A stretch of 64,000 bases of DNA from Thioflexithrix psekupsensis (GTDB lineage: Bacteria; Pseudomonadota; Gammaproteobacteria; Beggiatoales; Beggiatoaceae): assembly GCF_002149925.1 (NCBI RefSeq), contig NZ_MSLT01000006.1, positions 434,001 to 498,000 of the forward strand, read 5' to 3'. The position numbers and the translations under genes are program-made. The notes under the pieces were generated by a model. The model did not search any database and had not been told where the DNA came from. It saw only the letters and a list, made by a program, of their open reading frames with translations. Positions 17,458-27,200 of this stretch are shown piece after piece. How positions within the stretch are numbered: the stretch's first letter is position 1; each line of letters opens with the position of its first letter.

Positions 17458-19837
17458 GTTCTCTCTCTTTCGCTAAACGACGCATAATAGGCACTGATGT
17501 TTGACTGAGTTTAATTAGACCCGCTACGTCCAAAATTAACGCCACACTGCCATCGCCCAAGATGGTCGCACCAGAAATGCCCGCCACGGATTTATAATTG
17601 GTTTCTAAACTTTTGATCACAATTTGTTGTTGTGATAATAATTCATCTACAAATAAACCAATTCTTTGCCCATCCCCCTCGATAATCACCAACAATCCTT
17701 CTTCTAATCGAGTCACCGCATTAGGAATATTAAACAAAGAATATAAACGCAACACGGGAATATAATCATCCCGTAACTTATAGACTTCAGCTTTACCCGC
17801 TAATGAATTCACTTGTTCTGAATTCACCCGCAACGATTCAATAATAGACAGTAAAGAAAGAATATAAATTTCCTCTCCCACACGCACCAATTGGCCATCC
17901 AAAATCGCTAAAGTCAACGGCAAACGAATATTAAATGTTGTTCCTTTACCGGGTATAGAGCGAATGTCAATTGATCCCCCCAATGAACGAATATTTCTCC
18001 GCACCACATCCATGCCCACCCCACGCCCCGATAAATCACTGATTTGCGAAGCCGTAGAAAAACCAGGGTGAAAAATAAATTCATACAACTGTTCATCGGT
18101 CACCGGGTCATCAGGATTGAGCAAACCCGAACTGATGGCTTTTTCATGAATACGTTTCATGTCAAAGCCCGCGCCATCATCACTGATTTGGATCATAATA
18201 TTGCCGCCTTGATGAAAAGCATGTAGATGTAACAAACCTTTTTCGGGTTTACCGGCGGCGAGACGTTCGGCGGGTTTTTCGATGCCATGATCCAGCGCAT
18301 TACGCACCAAATGCACGAGGGGATCACTCATTTTTTCCAACACCGTTTTATCTAATTCGGTGTGTTCGCCCGACATTTTTAATTCAACCTTTTTCCCCAA
18401 AGACACACTTAAATCATGCACCAAACGCGGAAAACGATTAAAAGAATAACTGATCGGCAACATGCGAATTCGCATCACACTTTTTTGCAATTCTCTTGTG
18501 TTTCTTTCTAATTGCGTTAAGCCATCGCGCAATTGTGCCAATTTCACAAAATCAAAATTTTCACTCACTTGATCTAACATGGATTGGGTAATCACCAATT
18601 CCCCAACAATATTAATTAAATCATCTATTTTATCAATACTGACGCGAATAGAACTGGCTTCACTGCTTGGTGTATTTGTGGCCGACAGATGAGCGGAAGT
18701 GCCATTCAATGTGGCTTGATTTTTTAGACCTAATGCGTCTTCGACTTCTGCTTTGTCTATTTTGGGCGTGGGGGGGGCTTTATCCACGGGTTTGGTCACA
18801 GAAATGTCCATTTCAGAGGTAAACGCCGTTGTTTCTTCGGGAGTTACCGATTCAGAGACTTCAAAATTTCTCGGAATTTCAAGGGATTCTTCAGGAGTAA
18901 ACGTGTCAGGGACTTCAGAAACCTCCAGCGTTTCGGGCGCACAATCAACCACTTCAGAAACAGCAGCGGAAAGCTCTGAATGAATTGCCCCTTGCGCTTC
19001 AATCGGTTCAGATGCCACCGTTGGCGGAGTCACCGATTCGACACTGCTGGATTCTAGCGCAGATTCTGCCGCTATTTCCACCGTGGGTGCGTCGTTAGAA
19101 ACCAATTCTGCACTGAGATCAATAATGGTTAATTCACAATCGCCTTCTACCCATTCAAAAATCTCTTCAATATGCTGGCGTTGCACATTGCCTTCTAACA
19201 TCAAAACCCAATTTAAATAACAATTTTGAACCACTAATTCTTGCCATGTAGGCAAATGATCTAATTCCGCTTCTACCGTTAATGTACCTAACAACGCTAA
19301 TTCGTTAAATAAATTAATCGGATCATTTCCCGTTTTTAATAAAGATTCATCGGGTTTAAAAATAATTTTCCAATACTGCGTTGATTTTTTCTCAAAAACA
19401 GGCGCAGCAGAAACCACCGCAGACGGAGCAGTTGTTGTGTCTGTCTCATGAGTTTTCAAAAAGCCCCGCAAACTTATTAAACAAGTATTTACCGAAGATT
19501 CATCATAAGGTTCAGAGGCTTGCAACTGCGTCAACATCATGCGCAAGACATCGACCGTCTGCAACAACACATCAATCATCGCCTGCGTGACGGAATGTTC
19601 CCCACTCCGAATTTCGTCTAACAACGTCTCAGCCGTATGGGCGAATCCCACCATACTTTCAAACTTAAAAATGCCCGCGCCTCCCTTAATGGAATGCACC
19701 ACGCGAAAAATACTATTGATCAAATCTTTATCGGCATCTCCAACTTGCAAATCGAGCAAATTAGATTCCATTGTATCTAAACTTTCAAAACTTTCTTCAA
19801 AAAAAAGCTGACGAACCTCGGTCATATCAATAGACAT
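17441..19837 (-). CDS. cheA: CheA-type chemosensory histidine kinase
   Basis: A 798-residue cytosolic kinase. Domains in order: Hpt (1-110) with phospho-accepting H48 in VVHSIKGGAG; a P2-like regulator-binding region (about 150-250); a long acidic, Ser/Thr/Glu-rich linker (about 260-390); a dimerisation helix pair (about 395-460); a HATPase with DPLVHLVRNALDHGIE, DDGAGFD and GRGVGMDVVRRN; and a C-terminal CheW-like domain. It transfers phosphate from the Hpt histidine to a CheY receiver. The gene lies 5 nt downstream of cheY and overlaps cheW. CheR, CheB and receptors are absent here, so this may be a non-flagellar (twitching, gliding or gene-expression) chemosensory branch. Confidence 0.93.
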   Translation of the reverse strand: MSIDMTEVRQLFFEESFESLDTMESNLLDLQVGDADKDLINSIFRVVHSIKGGAGIFKFESMVGFAHTAETLLDEIRSGEHSVTQAMIDVLLQTVDVLRMMLTQLQASEPYDESSVNTCLISLRGFLKTHETDTTTAPSAVVSAAPVFEKKSTQYWKIIFKPDESLLKTGNDPINLFNELALLGTLTVEAELDHLPTWQELVVQNCYLNWVLMLEGNVQRQHIEEIFEWVEGDCELTIIDLSAELVSNDAPTVEIAAESALESSSVESVTPPTVASEPIEAQGAIHSELSAAVSEVVDCAPETLEVSEVPDTFTPEESLEIPRNFEVSESVTPEETTAFTSEMDISVTKPVDKAPPTPKIDKAEVEDALGLKNQATLNGTSAHLSATNTPSSEASSIRVSIDKIDDLINIVGELVITQSMLDQVSENFDFVKLAQLRDGLTQLERNTRELQKSVMRIRMLPISYSFNRFPRLVHDLSVSLGKKVELKMSGEHTELDKTVLEKMSDPLVHLVRNALDHGIEKPAERLAAGKPEKGLLHLHAFHQGGNIMIQISDDGAGFDMKRIHEKAISSGLLNPDDPVTDEQLYEFIFHPGFSTASQISDLSGRGVGMDVVRRNIRSLGGSIDIRSIPGKGTTFNIRLPLTLAILDGQLVRVGEEIYILSLLSIIESLRVNSEQVNSLAGKAEVYKLRDDYIPVLRLYSLFNIPNAVTRLEEGLLVIIEGDGQRIGLFVDELLSQQQIVIKSLETNYKSVAGISGATILGDGSVALILDVAGLIKLSQTSVPIMRRLAKEREHEYQH

Positions 19838-19842
19838 GATAA

Positions 19843-20205
19843 TTACCCCAATACTTTTCTAACAGCGGCTAATAATTTATCAGGATCAAAAGGCTTATTA
19901 ATCCAGCCTGTTGCCCCGGCCATTTTGGCTTCTTTTTTCACTTCTGGATCCGTCTCAGTGGTAAGTAGTAGAATGGGTTTAAATTGATAATCGGGCAAAT
20001 GACGCAATGCCCGCACCAAACCCAACCCATCTAAGTTTGGCATATTAATATCTGTAATGACCAAATCGAAGGAATGCCGCTTGGCCAGTTCCAACGCCGC
20101 AGAACCATTGCTGGCTTCTTGCACTTGATGATGAGCTGCCGTTAAAGTAAAACACAGCATTTGACGCATCGAAGAAGAATCGTCACTAATCAGTATGGAT
20201 GCCAT
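19843..20205 (-). CDS. cheY: CheY-like single-domain response regulator
   Basis: A 120-residue stand-alone receiver. All landmarks are intact: acidic pair D8-D9 (ILISDDSSSMR), phospho-acceptor D52 (LVITDINMPNLDG), switch Thr in LLLTTETD and K104 in GWINKPFDP. It has no DNA-binding domain and so acts by protein contact. As the first gene of the cheY-cheA-cheW run, it is the probable phosphate acceptor from CheA. No clear Shine-Dalgarno precedes the ATG. Confidence 0.92.
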   Translation of the reverse strand: MASILISDDSSSMRQMLCFTLTAAHHQVQEASNGSAALELAKRHSFDLVITDINMPNLDGLGLVRALRHLPDYQFKPILLLTTETDPEVKKEAKMAGATGWINKPFDPDKLLAAVRKVLG

Positions 20206-20358
20206 TTTAAACGCCGTTTGAAGATAGAATCTGGATTTTTAAGGTCTAAGTATAGGGTTGATGCAGGACAACAGCAATTCTATTCAATTTTACACCTAAG
20301 CTCACCTCATCACACGGTTTTTTGGCGTTTATGATACGCAAGAACAAGGGGGCGGGTT

Positions 20359-20964
20359 TTACTGTGCCATTTCTGTTTGTGCATCGCGTAGAATTTGTAC
20401 TCCACCCCAAATCACCACCACCGCAATGATCGCGCCGATGAGTAAATCTGGCCAGGCTTGCCCCAGAAAATAAACCAAAACTCCGCCACCAATCACGCCG
20501 ATATTGGCAATGACATCGTTTTTAGAAAAAATCCAACTGGCGCGCATGTGAATTTCTCCCTGACGATGACGCGCAATCAATGATAAACAAATCACATTGG
20601 CAATTAAGGCGATTATTCCCACTGCAATAATGATTAAAGATAACGGTTCACTGCCCCAAACAAATCGCCGCAATACTTCTAATAAAACCCCAATCCCTAA
20701 TAAAATTTGAAAAATACCACTTAAACGCGCCGCATCAATTTTCACCTGCGCCGCCCGACCTATGGCGTATAAAGCAATACCATAAACCACAGCATCAGCC
20801 AACATGTCTAAAGAATCCGCAATTAACGCAGTTGATTCGCTCCACCATCCCGCCGTTAATTCGACAACAAACATCACTGCATTAATCAATAATAAAATAA
20901 TTAAAACTTGCTTTTGCGACGCATCTTTAACCGTCACTTGGCAATCACAACCACAACCTGCCAT
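20359..20964 (-). CDS. Short cation-diffusion-facilitator-type transporter
   Basis: A 201-residue inner-membrane protein with about six TM helices of the CDF fold. Metal-site-like residues are seen in helix 2 (STALIADSLDMLADAVVYG) and helix 5 (SKNDVIANIGVIGGGVLVY). The family's cytoplasmic C-terminal metal-sensing domain is missing, because the protein stops at the end of the TM bundle (QILRDAQTEMAQ). It has an unusual N-terminal Cys cluster, GCGCDC, a possible metal-capture site. The ATG is preceded by AGAGGA. It lies 30 bp downstream of the helical gene and could be cotranscribed. The transported metal cannot be read from the sequence. Confidence 0.8.
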   Translation of the reverse strand: MAGCGCDCQVTVKDASQKQVLIILLLINAVMFVVELTAGWWSESTALIADSLDMLADAVVYGIALYAIGRAAQVKIDAARLSGIFQILLGIGVLLEVLRRFVWGSEPLSLIIIAVGIIALIANVICLSLIARHRQGEIHMRASWIFSKNDVIANIGVIGGGVLVYFLGQAWPDLLIGAIIAVVVIWGGVQILRDAQTEMAQ

Positions 20965-20994
20965 TTATTTTTCCTCTTATATTGAAAATAAACA

Positions 20995-22083
20995 TTAAGA
21001 AATTTGATAAGGATTTTCCCACACACGATTCGCTTTTTCATAAATCAAATGATGCGTCATGCGCAAAATAATAGGCAAATTCAACGGATCAGCATAACTG
21101 GCTAATTCAGCAATATGCGGTGAGAAACGTTGTAATAATTTAGCCAATTGCGTCACGGCCTCATGTACATTACCATCACCTGCTTTTAACATTTGTTTTA
21201 TTTTGGGGTCTAATTTGGGATGTTCTTGTAATTGTAAATAATGCTTGGTGACGGTAAAAATTTGTTTAATCGAATCGCGCAATTCAGTCATTTTTTGCAA
21301 AATATCTAAGGTACTCATCGCTAAAAACAATACTCGTAATTCGTCAGGCAAACGCTGCTCCGCAGGCACATCATGACTGGGATCATATTCTATCCCTTCC
21401 ATTAACGTCTCTGAAACACCAATAATTAATAATAATTTATCATTCAACAAACCAATCAATTTATCACTGACATCGTTTAAATCTTCAAAAGTTAATACAT
21501 CCATTGATTTCGCTGTTTTTTGCTTACTCAATAAGGCTTTTAAACTTAATAAAGGAGGTTCGGTGATATTCTCTTTTAATAAGCGACTAATTTCTAATAA
21601 AACAGGATCATGCGCTAAATCTTCCTGATCCTGCATTTTTAATAGCGATTTGATGATCGGAATTAACTCTGTGCAACGATTTATTTTACGCACAATCTGC
21701 GTACCATGCACCACAATTTGATGCAAATCTTTGGTGATTTCATGCAGCAATTGAATTTGTGGCGAAAACTCCTTACCCCGTAGATAATTCTTAATCAGGG
21801 TATTTTTTTTATTCATATTTTGAATGGAGGTACTCGCCAAAGAAGGGTCTAGCGTATGGGTGAGATTAATCTCAAAAATGTGGTCGGCAGCAATATTTAA
21901 CGCCTGTTCTACCGCCAGTAACATGCTGCACTCTTCGTGTACGCGCATGTACTTTTTTAATTGGCGATATTCCTCGTCCCGATCTTCCAAACTGTGATGA
22001 ATACGCTCAAAGTAGGTTTCGAGAGAGGCGTGGGCTGTATTATTACGCGCTTTGGGACGGTTTTTTGGAATCGGTTTCGCCAT
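20995..22083 (-). CDS. All-helical protein of unknown function
   Basis: A 362-residue soluble protein that I do not recognise. It starts with a basic stretch (MAKPIPKNRPKARNN) and is then almost entirely charged helices and Leu-rich segments, for example LLHEITKDLHQIVVHGTQIVRKI and LLNDKLLLIIGVSETLMEGIE. No signal peptide, TM segment or catalytic motif is visible. It starts 38 bp downstream of the NB-ARC gene on the same strand and is likely cotranscribed with it, so it may be a partner or effector of that ATPase. The assignment to a pair rests on spacing only. Confidence 0.6.
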   Translation of the reverse strand: MAKPIPKNRPKARNNTAHASLETYFERIHHSLEDRDEEYRQLKKYMRVHEECSMLLAVEQALNIAADHIFEINLTHTLDPSLASTSIQNMNKKNTLIKNYLRGKEFSPQIQLLHEITKDLHQIVVHGTQIVRKINRCTELIPIIKSLLKMQDQEDLAHDPVLLEISRLLKENITEPPLLSLKALLSKQKTAKSMDVLTFEDLNDVSDKLIGLLNDKLLLIIGVSETLMEGIEYDPSHDVPAEQRLPDELRVLFLAMSTLDILQKMTELRDSIKQIFTVTKHYLQLQEHPKLDPKIKQMLKAGDGNVHEAVTQLAKLLQRFSPHIAELASYADPLNLPIILRMTHHLIYEKANRVWENPYQIS

Positions 22084-22121
22084 AGCTGTGTGTCAGTTTA
22101 CGCATCCCATTGCGTGACTGT

Positions 22122-23798
22122 TTAGCGGGTCGGCGGTTGCCAGTCGTGAGCGTATTCTTTGGCATGATTGAGTAATTTTTGTATCTCCATCGAAGGATTC
22201 ACCCACAATTGCGTCAGTAAAGTACTGGCAATGCCTTCGATATCCCCCGTCTGTTTGACTAAAGTATCTGCTGCACGCTGTAACGCGGTGTCTAAACGCG
22301 CAATATCCGCATCCGTTTCGCTTAACCAAGCCGTATCGTTGAGCAGTCCATGCAGGCTGGTATAGCTTAGTTTGCGATAAATCCAGTCAAAATCCAACAA
22401 CAGACTTTTTAATTCTCGATGTCGTTGACTGAGGTGCAAGTGTAAGGTGAGGTTTTCAAAAAAATAACCATCGTTCGGCCCCGCTGCCCAACCATGTTGT
22501 CCGCATTGGCGACGGTAGGCGGCCAGTAGGTGTTCGTGCAGCTTTTCTGGCTCGGCTTCGGCCACTAAATAGCGATGTTGTGCCACTTGTAACGTTAAAA
22601 CCCCCGTTTTTACATCGCCCACGGTGTCAATCAAACCCCGCGCCACCAGCTTAGACAAAAAATCACGCGATTGATCCGGCGTTAAATGGTACAAATAATG
22701 CCAAAACATGAAAACCGCTTGTAATGGAATACGGTTATAATCCGCAAATACCGCCAGTGCGATATAGTATTCACTTTCATCGCCTAAAGCATCGACACTC
22801 ACCCGCATCGCCCGCATCAACGGACACGGATGATCGTCCGGTAAGTCCTGACAAGCCTGTTGCGACAATTGATGCAATAAAGTTTCGGGATCAAACACGT
22901 TTTGTTTCAATAAACGCGCCATTAAATCTAACACGGTTGGAATGCCGCGACTAAAATCAACTAATGCGTCAATGGCTTTATCTCTTTTGCTGATGTCGCT
23001 GCGCAATTGTAATAAGGTAAAACTTTGTGCGGAATCCAGTGATTTTAACGCATAAGTTTGTGCGCCGTTGAGCAAATGTCCGGCATATTCGACCACTTCT
23101 TTTTGTGTGGTGGTGATGAGCAATTGACAATGTTGTCCCAATTGGCTAAACGCTAAAACATCTCGAATATCCCAAGCATTGTCTAAAATAATTAAACACG
23201 CTCGACCCCGACAATGGCTGCGTAATTCTTCTCGGCCTTGTTCGCTGTCTAAGGCGTTAAAAGGTTCTGTGGTGAGGTGGTGTAGAATGTGTTGTTGCCG
23301 TGCTACCAAATCGGGTTCTTCGCCCAAAGAAATCCAAAAAATACCACTGACAAAATTACGCCGCACCGGATCGTCGTGCGCAATTAAACGCGCAATCGTT
23401 GATTTTCCCATGCCACTGGGCGCATGTAGAATTAAGGGGTTTTTCTGGGTATTGTGTACTTCTGAAGGGCTGGGTTGGATCACCAAACGCGCCTTAATGT
23501 CGCTAACAAACGCCGGTAAGGTATCCGATAACAACGGCAATTCGGGCGTATCATACAGCGGACCCGGTACATTTTTCTGATTTTCACTCCAAGCCAATTG
23601 TGTTTTTAGGTGCTGCAAGCGATTTTCTGTTTCTTGGAGTTCTCGTTGGGTGTGTTGAATTTGGGCGAGGAGTTCGCTTTGTTCCTGTTGGGGGGCTTGA
23701 GCGAGTTTAGTTTGCTGATCGTTGAGGGTATCTTTGAGCAGCATTTGGTCTTGTTCTAGGAGCGTAAGTTCTTGTTCTATTGTATATTCGTCTGACAT
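22122..23798 (-). CDS. NB-ARC (STAND) ATPase with N-terminal coiled coil
   Basis: A 558-residue cytosolic ATPase. Residues 5-75 are a Gln/Glu-rich coiled coil. The NB-ARC domain follows with Walker A APSGMGKST (about 126-134), Walker B ACLIILDNAW (near 205), a sensor-like QLLITTTQ and the GxP-like segment FSRGIPTVLDLMARLL. The region near 330-430 (SVDALGDESEYYIALAVFADYNRIPL) looks like the winged helix that follows NB-ARC in APAF-1/NLR-type switches. No recognisable TIR, CHAT or nuclease domain is fused and there is no long repeat sensor, so it probably works with a separate protein, perhaps the helical gene just downstream. A defence or signalling role is inferred from the family. Confidence 0.8.
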   Translation of the reverse strand: MSDEYTIEQELTLLEQDQMLLKDTLNDQQTKLAQAPQQEQSELLAQIQHTQRELQETENRLQHLKTQLAWSENQKNVPGPLYDTPELPLLSDTLPAFVSDIKARLVIQPSPSEVHNTQKNPLILHAPSGMGKSTIARLIAHDDPVRRNFVSGIFWISLGEEPDLVARQQHILHHLTTEPFNALDSEQGREELRSHCRGRACLIILDNAWDIRDVLAFSQLGQHCQLLITTTQKEVVEYAGHLLNGAQTYALKSLDSAQSFTLLQLRSDISKRDKAIDALVDFSRGIPTVLDLMARLLKQNVFDPETLLHQLSQQACQDLPDDHPCPLMRAMRVSVDALGDESEYYIALAVFADYNRIPLQAVFMFWHYLYHLTPDQSRDFLSKLVARGLIDTVGDVKTGVLTLQVAQHRYLVAEAEPEKLHEHLLAAYRRQCGQHGWAAGPNDGYFFENLTLHLHLSQRHRELKSLLLDFDWIYRKLSYTSLHGLLNDTAWLSETDADIARLDTALQRAADTLVKQTGDIEGIASTLLTQLWVNPSMEIQKLLNHAKEYAHDWQPPTR

Positions 23799-24283
23799 AA
23801 CGACTCTCTTCTACAGAAAATAAGTGGCAGGATGGCGAGATACGCTTACTATTTTTATGCCAAAAAACGCGCACAACACCTGAATTAATATTTTAAACCA
23901 ATTTGAAGGGAGAAATGAGAGGACAATTCTCCCCTTCCAGTGTTACTTTTTTTCTTTTCACCAGAATAGTGGGAAATGAATGGGGGTAAAATTTTATGTT
24001 CACAAAAAATAGAAGGTTATCTTATCGTCAATTGCAAATTTAATCGGTGAGTCATTCTCTATTTAAACCCCACCAAGCCACTGCGAATTCCGATCAACAC
24101 GCCTCTGAATTAAGCTAAAATACCAAGCAGGTGTCCGGCCTTGTTATTGCCTTCCTGACTGGTTTGTAAAAATACCATTGTCTGTGGAGGGTACGGCAAA
24201 ACATAGGCCATAGAAAAGCTGATATTATGAATCACGTCATTCTTTTATAATTCATCCTTCATCATTGATTAAAGAGGGCAAAC
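23799..24283. other. Intergenic region, 485 bp, divergent promoters
   Basis: Non-coding between the divergent NB-ARC and Ig-repeat lipoprotein genes. I find no ORF, tRNA or strong hairpin. A TATAAT-like box at 24246-24251 lies 33 bp before the lipoprotein start, without a convincing -35 element. The length suggests regulated promoters, but nothing specific can be named. Confidence 0.4.
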
Positions 24284-27200
24284 ATGCACATGTGGAAAGC
24301 GTTAAATATCCGTTGGCTGCTGACAACGTTCCTACTCCTGCTCCTTGCAGGTTGTGGCGGTGGCAGTGACGGTAATCCCAGTGGTCTGCTTAGTGGCAGC
24401 ACCAACACGGACGGCGGCAATGTTGACGGCGGGGGATCAGACACAGATAGTGTTGTCACAAGCATTACTCCTATCTTGCGTGGAGTTTCTGCTGTTCCTG
24501 TGGGTAGAGATCGGGCCGATTATACTTTAACCGCTTTTGAACTTTTTGACCCCGACACTACGGGTTCAGATGGCCCTTTTCCTCCTGTGATACCAGGGGT
24601 GTCTGTAAATCTGAGCGTTACGGGAGATGCCTATTTCGCGCATAACGGTTTAAAAAGCCTAGATGTTCGTACTGATGGCACAGGACAGGCTTTTTTCTCT
24701 TTGGTCAACAAAACTCATGAGCGGGTTTTGCTCAGTTATAAAGCTGTGGGCAGATATAGTGGAGGTATTACCTACCCTATTTATTTTGGCGCGCAATCAA
24801 AAGTCTCCCTGAGTCACTCAGCAACCCCTGCGGATGGCACCAGTTCTGTCAAATTAGTTGCGACTGCATTGGAAAGCTCTGGGCGGCCGATTGTTGACAT
24901 ACCTGTGACGGTATCTACACCAGACAGTTTTGCTACGGTCACTGTGGCCGAAGGTGTCACCGATACTCAAGGTAAATTTATTACCGAAATCAGCAACACA
25001 GTGCCACAATTAATCCAAGTTCGCACCACCGTGGGTGGCGTGCCATTTGTTAATCCGATCAGCTTTACCAGTACCGCTTCTACCGATGACGGCAACGGAG
25101 GCAGCGCACCCATTGGCAGTAATTTGGATCGGATTGATGTGTTAGTGGTCAGCAATAACGTTGTCCCCAATGCCCGCGATCAAGCCAGTATTGTTGTGGT
25201 GGCACGTAATGAAGCGGGCGTTCCTATTCGTAACTTGCCCATTGGGGTCAGCAGTAATTCAGGCACTGCCATCTTATCCGTTCCCAATGGCGAAACAGGA
25301 CAATTTTTTGTTTTAGGAAATACGGGATCAACCGGTAATTTTACCGTGAATATTCGTAACACTAAAGCAGAAACCGTTAAACTCACCGCAGCCTTTAACC
25401 GTGTAACCAGTGAAGAAGAAACTGTTATCAGCAGCGATGATATTGAGATTATTTTCCAAAATGTCGAAGCCACCGCAGGCGTTGCTGTCAGTGAAATTAC
25501 CTTAGAAGCCCCCATTCAAAACCCCAACCCCGCTAAAGCCAACGGCCGCGATACCATTACCCTAAGCGGTATGGCCAAATTATCCGATGGTAAACCCGCC
25601 GGGGGCGTTTCTGTCAGTTTAATTAGCAGCGGGGGTTCAGCACGTTTCCCCGCCAACGTGACCACGAATCAAGCCGGTATCTTTTTCGCCACCTTTACCG
25701 ATAGCGTCGCAGAGAGTTTTACCGTGCGCGGAGTGGTTGGCAGTGTCAGCAGTACGCCAACGACTTTAACTTTTGCAGCCGTGCCAGAAACGCCCGCGGG
25801 CGAAGTGCCAATTGTTCCCAGTTCCTTGAGTTTATTGGTGTCTCCTGCCCAACAAGAAGTTGGTAAAAGCACAACGTTAACCGTGATTGCGCGTGATTCC
25901 GGTCAATCTCCCTTAGCGGGCGTGACCTTAAATGTGTCGGCGCGAGGTGGCACCAGTAACAGTGCAATTTTTGATTTTACAGGCGAACTGGTGACAGGTA
26001 CGAATGGTACTGTGACATTTACGGTAAGTAATGCCCAACAAGGCTCATTTGATGTGACTGTCACGTCCAAAAATGGTGGATTAAGCGCGACACAACAAGT
26101 CACCTTTGTCCCGCCCGATGCTGTACAACAAACTGTACCCGCGACATTGACCTTGCTGTCTAATATCAAACAAGCGGTGATTAATGAACCCATTCAATTA
26201 ACAGCGATTGCCTTAAATGCGGATCAATCGCCATTGGCTGATGTTAAATTACGGGTATCCGTTGCAGGTGCGACAGGAAACAGTGCCGTTTTCGATTTTG
26301 CGGATAGCAATGATTTAACCACCAGTGCTAACGGAACAGTGACTTTTGCGGTGACCAATCCGATTGCAGGCTTATTTGACGTGGTGGCTGTAGCGATTGG
26401 TGGCGGCCCCACTGCTACGCAAACCCTGAGTTTTACCGATCCCAGTGTGACGGTAGGCACGCCCATAGCGCGCTTAGATGTCAGTGTACGGAATAATAAT
26501 CAACCTGCCGACGGTTCATCGGAAATTCTCGTGGAAGCCGTGGCCTTAACCGCCAGCGGTGAACCCATTCCCGATGCTAATATTACCTTACTCACCGACA
26601 GCGGCAATGCCGGTGCGACGTTGATTGATCCCGCCAAAGGTAAAACTAATCCTAATGGTTACTTTACTGCGGCAGTGACTTCTTCAACGGCAGGAACGGT
26701 TAAATTAACTGTACTTGCGGATAATTTGCAAACTACGCCCCCCGTGGTGGAATTGAATTTTAGAAGCACCACGGATCCGGTGGTCACCACGCCCGTAGCG
26801 CGTTTAGATGTCAGCGTGCGCAATAACAACCAACCTGCGGACGGCGCATCAGAGGTAATCGTAGAAGCCGTGGCCTTAACCGCCAGCGGTGAACCCATTC
26901 CCAATGCCAATATTACCTTACTCACCGACAGCGGCAATGCAGGCGCGACGTTGATTAATCCCGCTAAAGGCAAAACCAATGTAAATGGTTACTTTACCGC
27001 GGTAGTGACTTCTTCGACGGCAGGAACGGTAAAATTAACCGTACTTGCGGATAATTTGCAAACCAATCCACCCGTGGTGCAATTGAACTTTACGACCTCT
27101 TCACAAGTGAATCCTGACAGCATCGAATTACGCGCCGAGCCAGCCCAACAAGTGGCGAATGGTGCGGCGGGTATTGTATTGATTGCGACTCCGCGAGATG

